From positions 1,264,708 through 1,328,707 of the forward strand of contig NZ_AP019551.1 in the NCBI RefSeq assembly GCF_009936215.1: a stretch of DNA of 64,000 bases, given 5' to 3'. The DNA is from Athalassotoga saccharophila. GTDB lineage: Bacteria; Thermotogota; Thermotogae; Mesoaciditogales; Mesoaciditogaceae. Below the pieces are notes generated by a model. That model was not told the DNA's origin. It did not search any database and saw only the letters and a program-made list of their open reading frames with translations. Shown one piece after another: positions 58,383 through 64,000 of the stretch. Within the stretch, counting starts at the first letter, position 1; the number at the start of each line of letters is the position of its first letter. Made by a program: the position numbers and the translations under genes.

Positions 58383-58985
58383 ATGGATTTTTTAGAAGGA
58401 TTCACAGATGTTTTTGAAAGAATTAAGAAAAATCCTTTGATTTTGGCGCCTGTTTTTGGCGTACTTTTGATAACATTGATCTTCAACCTCATTCTTTACG
58501 GATTGCGATCAGATGAATTTAATGGTTTAATCTTGATCATGATGGTCTCTTTCATATTCGGAGTTATAGAATGGGCTCTTGCAATTCTTGCCGTTTCCAT
58601 CATGACCTCTATTATGATGGGAGAAAAAAGATTGTGGAAAGAAGAATTAAGAGTCTTTTTTAACTTCTTCGCCTTCTCTATCTTTATGTCTTTTTTTCTT
58701 ATGATCGGTTTTGAGATAAACGTTATACTTGGCCTTGTAATGCTCCTTCTTATCCTTTACGTGCCGAACTGGTTTGTGGCGTCAAATGCGTGCGATCTTT
58801 ACGGTGGATTCAAGTGGAACCTCTCATTTATCTTCAGAGGAATAAGATCTGCCTATGCTTTTATAATAATCATAGTAACGGCTCTATTGACGCTTGTGCC
58901 TTATGCTGGCAATTACCTTGCGATTTTTTTCTACGTTGTCTGGACGGCGAACACTTACATCCATATAATGGAAAATCAAAAGTAG
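58383..58985 (+). CDS. Integral membrane protein of unknown function
   Basis: A 200-residue protein with five or six predicted helices: NPLILAPVFGVLLITLIFNLIL, LILIMMVSFIFGVI with LAILAVSIMTSIMMG, FNFFAFSIFMSFFLMIGF, VILGLVMLLLILYVPNWFVA and AFIIIIVTALLTLVPYAGNYLAIFFYVVW. The pattern, with a C-terminal proline turn and a short soluble start, resembles DUF4013-type membrane proteins, without certainty. AAAGGGGG precedes ATG 58383. It has its own operator-flanked promoter and GNAT and GH20 genes follow closely. Confidence 0.75.
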   Translation: MDFLEGFTDVFERIKKNPLILAPVFGVLLITLIFNLILYGLRSDEFNGLILIMMVSFIFGVIEWALAILAVSIMTSIMMGEKRLWKEELRVFFNFFAFSIFMSFFLMIGFEINVILGLVMLLLILYVPNWFVASNACDLYGGFKWNLSFIFRGIRSAYAFIIIIVTALLTLVPYAGNYLAIFFYVVWTANTYIHIMENQK

Positions 58986-58995
58986 GTTGATTATT

Positions 58996-59976
58996 GTGAA
59001 AATTCTAAAATTGCCACAAAAAAGAATACCAGAGGCTATAGACCTCGCAAATAGGGTGTTCAGGAAAGGCGGAGGAGACATGGGAAGGGATTATCCCGCG
59101 CTTTTTTCGTCTGAGAATGCCCAGAATATTTTATGTATTGAAGAGGATGGGAAGATAGTCTCTATCTTTGGCCTTTTGTTCAAGGATGTGCAGATCTTCT
59201 CGGCAAGAATTAAGGCATCGCTTGCCGGTTCCGTTTGCACCGATGAGAGATATCGAGGACGTGGATATTCAACTCTTTTGATGAAGGAGGCCGGAGATTA
59301 TTCTGTAAAGAAAGGCGCTTCTCTTATGATGATATCCGGTGATAATTCGATATACAGAAAGTTCGGATCCGTTGACGCCGGAGTTTATTACGCACATTTT
59401 GTCGATGGAAATAACTCTGTTGAATATCATGAGGCTACCATTGACGATCTTGACAATTTGATGATCTTTCACGCAAAAAATCCGGTCAGATTTGTAAGAG
59501 ACAGAAAAACTTTCAAGATGATGTTAGAAACTTCAAAGGCAGACAATATGCCGGCCAAGATATTTGTCTCGAATAAGGCTTACATCGTTGTAACTGAAGG
59601 AATAGTTGAAAAAGACAACGAGAACAGATACCACTGTGTTGATCACGGTGGATGTCAAATCGATGTTGCGAATCTTGTAAAGTCAGTCGCAAGCAAGATG
59701 AAGCCGATGGTAATTCACACAACATCTGCAGATTGCACGTTAAATGAGATCTTTATGTCTGAGAAAAGTGTCAGGAGAAGATTTATCGGCACCGTCAAGA
59801 TTTTGGACTCCGCACTCCTTTTGAATCAATTAAGGCCATATCTTGAAGAGTTGCCATATGATGTAAAAATCATAGATGATTTAAGCGAGATGACAAAATA
59901 CGTCTTTGGATCGACTGAATACGAGTCTAAATCTTTGGAAATTCCTCTTCCAGACTACGGTCTGGACTACGTTTAG
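58996..59976 (+). CDS. GNAT-family N-acetyltransferase
   Basis: A 326-residue protein with an N-terminal GNAT domain. The acetyl-CoA loop is ERYRGRGYSTLLMKEA, after SLAGSVCTDE; YRKFGSVDAGVYYAHFV follows. The C-terminal half (EATIDDLDNLMIFH, then ADNMPAKIFVSNKAYIVVTEG) appears to be a second, degenerate acetyltransferase-like domain, giving an Eis-like layout. GTG 58996 fits the site AGGTTGAT; TTG 58987 is within it. The end of the gene can form a hairpin CCAGAC-TACG-GTCTGG at 59950-59965. The substrate is unknown. Confidence 0.85.
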   Translation: MKILKLPQKRIPEAIDLANRVFRKGGGDMGRDYPALFSSENAQNILCIEEDGKIVSIFGLLFKDVQIFSARIKASLAGSVCTDERYRGRGYSTLLMKEAGDYSVKKGASLMMISGDNSIYRKFGSVDAGVYYAHFVDGNNSVEYHEATIDDLDNLMIFHAKNPVRFVRDRKTFKMMLETSKADNMPAKIFVSNKAYIVVTEGIVEKDNENRYHCVDHGGCQIDVANLVKSVASKMKPMVIHTTSADCTLNEIFMSEKSVRRRFIGTVKILDSALLLNQLRPYLEELPYDVKIIDDLSEMTKYVFGSTEYESKSLEIPLPDYGLDYV

Positions 59977-59988
59977 GATGTGATAAAG

Positions 59989-61626
59989 ATGATGATAGTT
60001 CCCGAACCCAAAATGACAAAGATTGGCAAGGAACGTTATTCATTCGATGGATTTTCGAATCTGCCATCTTTTTTAAAAAAAGAATTTGGAATAAAGGATG
60101 GGAAGTGGAAGATAGAAAAGATTGACAAAGCAGGCAGTGGGCTGAAGATAACCGACGGTAAGGTCCAAATTTGGGGAGATGAACTTACCCCTTATGCGAC
60201 CTTAATCCAGATCTTGAACCAGTCGGGTGATTTTCTTCCCGAAATCGAGGTGGAAGAATCATTCAGATTCGAATTCAGAGGATATCATCTTGACATAGCG
60301 CGCGGGGGAGTGCCAAATCTCAAAACTTTTAAAGCATTACTCAGATGGTTATTCTTGACAAAATACAATTACTTTGCGATATACTTCGAAGATTTATTCC
60401 CGTGGAAAATAGATCCAAAGATAGGAGAGCACAGAGGAAGATTGACGGCAGATGAAGTCGACGAGATCATCGATTACGGTAAATCTCTCGGCATAGAGGT
60501 CTTTCCGTCTCTCGAATTGACCGGTCATATGGAGCACATACTATCCCTTCCAGAATATCGTGAGTTCAGCGAATGGCACAGGCCTTCGGAAGGATGTCTT
60601 GATCTTTCAAACGATAAGGCATCTGATTTTGCGATGAAATTACTCGAAGAGGTAGTTGAATTTTTCCCATCAAAGCACATTCACATAGGCGGAGATGAAA
60701 CATGGGCATTGGGACGCGGAAAGAGTTTAAACAAAGGGTGGGAATTTCAGGGCCATAAGTTGTACGAGTCCCATTACGATCGCATGATAAAGATCGTGAA
60801 GTCTCATGGCAAGATTCCAATGATGTGGGGAGACATGCTGACGGGCATGTATCTGACCAAGGCCGAGAGTGAAAAATGGCAAGAAGTTTTGAAAAGCAAA
60901 ATCTGGGACGAAGTGATCATCGCAAACTGGGATTATTCATCGAATAAAAAAGCGTTTTTCAAAGAAAAAATAAATTCTTTTGGGAAGAGAACCCAAATAG
61001 CGTGTCCGGGCCTTTCAGATTGGAACACATTTTATCCAAACTTTAAGATCGCCATCTCAAACGTCAAGAATTTCATAGGTGCTGCCAAAGACGAAAATCT
61101 TCCCGGCTTTATGGTAACATCCTGGGGAGACGATGGTCAGGAATGCCTTTTCTCATTTTTAAATCCTTTGATTTTGGCGACTATGGAGATCGCCGAAGGA
61201 AATGGAAGATGGGAAGAAAAATGGATGGCTCTAAGCGATGAAGACGAAAAGATAACAAATGTCAGAAAGATCTTTGGCAATTCTGAAATTTCAACCATGA
61301 CGCTCAAGCGTGTACTCTTTGGAGACCTTTATCCTCTTTACAAAATCAAAGATCAAAAGATAAAGAAAGATTTTGAAGAAGTACTTGAGAAAACAAAAGA
61401 TGTGATTTTACCTGACGATCTTGAATTCTTAAGACAGATGATCGAGACTGCCGTTGCCTTGATGAATAAAAAGGCACGCGCATCGGATTTCATATCTCTT
61501 TCCAACTCGTACTCAAAGTTATGGGTCAAAGAAAGAAAGATGGAAGGACTGGAAAATCTCCTTCCGAGATTCTGGGGAATGGCTGGCATTTCAGACATGA
61601 AAAATAATCATCTTAGCGGAAAATGA
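59989..61626 (+). CDS. Cytoplasmic GH20 beta-N-acetylhexosaminidase-like protein
   Basis: A 545-residue glycosidase. Residues 1-85 form the alpha/beta cap; the catalytic barrel starts FRFEFRGYHLDIARGG and contains the acid pair in HIHIGGDETW (Asp-Glu). Substrate-assisted cleavage of GlcNAc or GalNAc is the family reaction. No signal peptide is present, so it acts on imported chito- or glyco-oligosaccharides or on wall fragments. ATG 59989 has AGGATGTGAT before it. The C-terminal end overlaps dppF (opposite strand) by 19 bases. Confidence 0.88.
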   Translation: MMIVPEPKMTKIGKERYSFDGFSNLPSFLKKEFGIKDGKWKIEKIDKAGSGLKITDGKVQIWGDELTPYATLIQILNQSGDFLPEIEVEESFRFEFRGYHLDIARGGVPNLKTFKALLRWLFLTKYNYFAIYFEDLFPWKIDPKIGEHRGRLTADEVDEIIDYGKSLGIEVFPSLELTGHMEHILSLPEYREFSEWHRPSEGCLDLSNDKASDFAMKLLEEVVEFFPSKHIHIGGDETWALGRGKSLNKGWEFQGHKLYESHYDRMIKIVKSHGKIPMMWGDMLTGMYLTKAESEKWQEVLKSKIWDEVIIANWDYSSNKKAFFKEKINSFGKRTQIACPGLSDWNTFYPNFKIAISNVKNFIGAAKDENLPGFMVTSWGDDGQECLFSFLNPLILATMEIAEGNGRWEEKWMALSDEDEKITNVRKIFGNSEISTMTLKRVLFGDLYPLYKIKDQKIKKDFEEVLEKTKDVILPDDLEFLRQMIETAVALMNKKARASDFISLSNSYSKLWVKERKMEGLENLLPRFWGMAGISDMKNNHLSGK

Positions 61627-62576
61627 CATTTTACAAAATGGCCTTTTGATGCTTCGATGACTGCCGGATCCGATCTTTTGCAAATCTCTTTTGCGTAAGG
61701 ACATCTTGGATGAAATCTACACCCTTGGGGAGGATTAACGGCGCTCGGTATTTCTCCTTTTGGGATCGTTCTTGATCTTTTTCTTTTCGGATCTGGATCT
61801 GGAATTGCACTCAAAAGCGCGTAGGTGTAAGGATGAGACGGAAGGGTAAAGATATCATCCTTTGATCCAATCTCAACTATTTGGCCGAGATACATAACAG
61901 CAACAAAATCAGAAATGTAATCCACCACGGCAAGATTATGCGTTATGAAGAGATAGGTAAGTGAGAAGGTATTCTTGAGATCGATCAAAAGATCGAGTAT
62001 TGTCGCCTGAACGGAAACGTCGAGTGCAGAGGTTGGTTCATCGAGCACTATGAATTCAGGATTTAATATTAAAGCCCTCGCCATCGCTATTCTTTGCCTT
62101 TGTCCTCCGCTGAACTCATGTGGGTATCTGAACATGTGATCTTCGTTTAGACCGACCTTTTTCAAAATTGCTTTTACCCTTTCCAAGATCTCGTTTGAGG
62201 AGATTTTTTCATGAATGTAAAGGCCCTCTCCAATTATGTCCTTCACAAGTCTGCGCGGATGAAGTGAATTGTAGGGATCTTGAAAGACGATCTGCATCTT
62301 TTTTCTGAAAGTTATCATTTCTTTCTGGCTTAAATTCATTATGTCCTGACCTTTGTAAATTATCTTCCCAGAGGTCGGCTCTATTAATCTAAGAATTGTC
62401 CGACCAAATGTCGTCTTTCCGCTGCCAGATTCTCCAACGATCGAAAAGATCTTTCTTGATGGTATTTGTACGCTTACGTCATCGACGGCATGAACGTATT
62501 GGCCTTTCGAGAAGATGCCTCTTTTAAGAGGAAAGTATTTTTTCAAATTTTGAATTTCGATCAAAAATTCATCCAT
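61608..62576 (-). CDS. dppF: Oligopeptide ABC transporter ATPase (DppF/OppF)
   Basis: A 322-residue ATPase. Walker A is GESGSGKTTFGR, signature FSGGQRQRIAMARAL, Walker B PEFIVLDEPTSALD, H-loop FITHNL, and the C-terminal oligopeptide-type domain ends GCRFHPRCPYAKEIC with a Cys cluster for an Fe-S site. ATG 62576 follows GGTGATAAAA; GTG 62585 lies within that site. Its start overlaps the dppD end. Part of a dipeptide or oligosaccharide importer of the Dpp/Opp class, which in Thermotogota often carries sugars. Confidence 0.94.
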   Translation of the reverse strand: MDEFLIEIQNLKKYFPLKRGIFSKGQYVHAVDDVSVQIPSRKIFSIVGESGSGKTTFGRTILRLIEPTSGKIIYKGQDIMNLSQKEMITFRKKMQIVFQDPYNSLHPRRLVKDIIGEGLYIHEKISSNEILERVKAILKKVGLNEDHMFRYPHEFSGGQRQRIAMARALILNPEFIVLDEPTSALDVSVQATILDLLIDLKNTFSLTYLFITHNLAVVDYISDFVAVMYLGQIVEIGSKDDIFTLPSHPYTYALLSAIPDPDPKRKRSRTIPKGEIPSAVNPPQGCRFHPRCPYAKEICKRSDPAVIEASKGHFVKCHFPLR

Positions 62577-63540
62577 TTTTATCACCGTAAAGATGACATG
62601 CCACTAAATGACCCGGATTCATTTCCGTCAAAGGGGGCTTTTCTACACTGCATATCTTCATCGCATATGGGCATCTCGGATGGAACCTGCAACCGGACGG
62701 AGGATTGACAAGATCCGGAACACTCCCGGGGATACCGGTAAGTTTGTCTCTATTTCCCACCTTGGGGATGGCTTTTAGCAATCCTTTTGTGTAGGGATGA
62801 AGTGGATTGTCAAAAAGTTCCTCAGTTTTTGCCTGTTCTACAACTGTGCCGGCATACATTATCATGATCTTATCGCAAAATTGTGCGGCTACCCCAAGAT
62901 CGTGTGTTATGAGAATAACCGTGTTATTCATCTTAGAGACGAGATCGTCGAGTAAATTCATTATCTGGGCCTGAATCGTGACATCGAGTGCAGAGGTTGG
63001 TTCATCGGCTATCAGCAATTTTGGATTCGATGAAAGTGCCATTGCTATCATTATCCTTTGGGCCATTCCGCCGCTTAATTCGTGCGGATAAAGATTTGAA
63101 ACCCTTGTTGGATCAAGATCGACGGCTTTTAACGCCTCGAAGACTTCTTGCCGGCATGACTTTATCGATGTGTTTTTTATCTTTGCTATGCTTTCCCCTA
63201 TTTGAAATCCTACTTTCATTACGGGGTTAAGTGAGGACAATGGCTCCTGAAAGATCATAGATATTTCCCTTCCGCGGATCGTATTCAAAATACTTTCCTG
63301 AGTTTTAACAAGGTCTTTGCCATCAAAGACGATCTCGCCTTCGACGATCTCGCCCGGCTGCTCGATGAGTCTCATTATCGCAAGGGATGTAACTGACTTT
63401 CCACATCCTGTCTCCCCTATTATTCCAAATCTCTCATTTTTTAGGACCGTAAAATTGATACGATCAAGCGCATGAACAGTTCCCCTGTAAGTGTGGAAGA
63501 CAACTTTCAAATTTTTTACCGTCAAGATCGCATCTTTCAT
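62569..63540 (-). CDS. dppD: Oligopeptide ABC transporter ATPase (DppD/OppD)
   Basis: A 323-residue ATPase with Walker A GETGCGKSVTSLA, signature LSGGMAQRIMIAMAL, Walker B PKLLIADEPTSALDVT, H-loop LITHDLGV and a C-terminal GCRFHPRCPYAMKIC Cys cluster. The start overlaps the dppC stop (ATGA at 63540-63537) and its end overlaps dppF, so all three are translationally coupled. Confidence 0.94.
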   Translation of the reverse strand: MKDAILTVKNLKVVFHTYRGTVHALDRINFTVLKNERFGIIGETGCGKSVTSLAIMRLIEQPGEIVEGEIVFDGKDLVKTQESILNTIRGREISMIFQEPLSSLNPVMKVGFQIGESIAKIKNTSIKSCRQEVFEALKAVDLDPTRVSNLYPHELSGGMAQRIMIAMALSSNPKLLIADEPTSALDVTIQAQIMNLLDDLVSKMNNTVILITHDLGVAAQFCDKIMIMYAGTVVEQAKTEELFDNPLHPYTKGLLKAIPKVGNRDKLTGIPGSVPDLVNPPSGCRFHPRCPYAMKICSVEKPPLTEMNPGHLVACHLYGDKNG

Positions 63541-64000
63541 CTTCTTAACCTCGGATCCATTATGTCTCTTAAGCCATCACCAAGAAGGTTAAATCCAAGT
63601 ACGACTATGGCTATCGCGATGCCCGGAAAGGTAGAGATCCACCATTGATCGAGCAGGAAACTTCTTCCATCACTGACCATAGCACCCCATTCGGGAAGAG
63701 GTGGTCTAACTCCAAGGCCAAGGAAGCCCAAACTTGCGGCCGTTAAAATGACAGTGCCCATTCTTAAGGTGAGTTGAACGAGAACCGGTGAGACGCACAT
63801 CGGCGTTACGTGGATCGATATTATCCTTGTTCTACTTGCTCCGAGTGCCCTTATGGCCTCTATGTAAGGTTGATTCTTCACCTTCATTGCCTCGGCCCTC
63901 GCAAGGCGCGCAAAGACTGTCCATCCCACAAGGGAAATCGCTATTATCGTGTTTATAAGGCTCGGTCCCAGCATAGCGGCAAAGGCCATGGCGAGTATTA
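63537..64000 (-). CDS. dppC: Oligopeptide ABC transporter permease (DppC/OppC), N-terminal part outside the window
   Basis: The reverse-strand frame is open to the right edge, giving the last 154 or so residues of an inner-membrane permease. The EAA loop is EAIRALGASRTRIISIHVTPM, preceded by a membrane segment (INTIIAISLVGWTVFARLARAE) and followed by AASLGFLGLGVRPPLPEWGAMVSDGR, typical of the DppC family. An ATG at 63989 is internal. It leads into dppD and dppF. Confidence 0.93.
   Translation of the reverse strand, partial: ILAMAFAAMLGPSLINTIIAISLVGWTVFARLARAEAMKVKNQPYIEAIRALGASRTRIISIHVTPMCVSPVLVQLTLRMGTVILTAASLGFLGLGVRPPLPEWGAMVSDGRSFLLDQWWISTFPGIAIAIVVLGFNLLGDGLRDIMDPRLRR

Noticed and set aside
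1-64000. CRISPR arrays, tRNA, rRNA, prophage or toxin-antitoxin pairs
   Set aside because: Intergenic gaps were read for regular spaced repeats, cloverleaf-type arms and small paired ORFs; none could be supported. No known riboswitch class was recognised either.

Overview
The window is a gene-dense, AT-rich bacterial chromosome segment. It holds about 58 protein genes and one probable very small gene, with no rRNA, tRNA, CRISPR array, insertion sequence or prophage that I can see. It looks like a member of the Thermotogota. The grounds are the rpmH/rnpA/yidD/yidC/jag order with an overlapping rpmH-rnpA start, heavy use of TTG and GTG starts behind long AGGAGGTGAT-like Shine-Dalgarno sequences, many sugar ABC importers with ROK regulators, a TGS-type uridine kinase, Sapep-type PepV, and a two-gene sufC-sufB module. 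A deep-branching, sugar-fermenting Thermotogota lineage (Mesoaciditogales-like) is my inference, not a proven assignment.

Layout. 1-1111 (minus): aldo/keto reductase cut by the window edge, an SPW-repeat membrane protein and a VOC protein. 1251-1991: a DUF364 protein. 1984-6346 (minus): S9 peptidase, SDR, sufC, sufB. 6420-18369 (plus): a long housekeeping run starting from a consensus promoter: rpmH, rnpA, yidD, yidC, jag, two histidine-degradation genes (glutamate formimidoyltransferase and hutI), rlmH, a CNNM/CorC membrane protein, cdd, a secreted GH13 glucanase, a secreted DUF4139 protein, yqeK and an LCP-like protein. 18357-21432 (minus): an overlapping gnd-zwf-pgl operon, i.e. the whole oxidative pentose-phosphate branch. 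21680-29559 (plus): DHFR/RibD-like reductase, a secreted unknown, a class I aminotransferase, a WecA-like transferase, uridine kinase, an orphan korA and a DMT transporter; panD is convergent. 30022-32928 (plus): PepV, YqeY and 3,5-diaminohexanoate dehydrogenase.

32955-37178 (minus) is a CUT1 sugar importer without its ATPase, led by a ROK repressor. 37355-37594 is a stand-alone transcription unit with a perfect sigma-70-type promoter, a 5' hairpin, a 25-codon Trp-rich ORF, two mutually exclusive hairpins and a terminator; it is the most unusual item in the window. 37595-46111 (minus) is an unusual run: PflX radical SAM protein, iron alcohol dehydrogenase, a PAS-GAF-PAS-GGDEF-EAL protein, a secreted YcdB/SLH-like protein, an MFS transporter and a sirtuin. 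46278-47207 is a secreted GDPD. 47226-48481 (minus) is an ECF S-component translationally coupled to a PfkB kinase. 48550-58053 (minus) is a likely mannoside uptake and use locus: ROK repressor, binding protein, two permeases, a Cys/Met PLP enzyme, GH38 alpha-mannosidase, ROK sugar kinase and a GmhA-like SIS isomerase. 58383-61626 (plus): a small membrane protein under an operator-flanked promoter, a GNAT protein and a cytoplasmic GH20 hexosaminidase. 61608-64000 (minus): an oligopeptide importer (dppF, dppD, partial dppC).

Common themes are carbohydrate and peptide scavenging, very tight packing (ATGA, GTGA and TTGA start-stop overlaps, and convergent genes that overlap at their 3' ends), and a degenerate dispersed intergenic repeat at three places.
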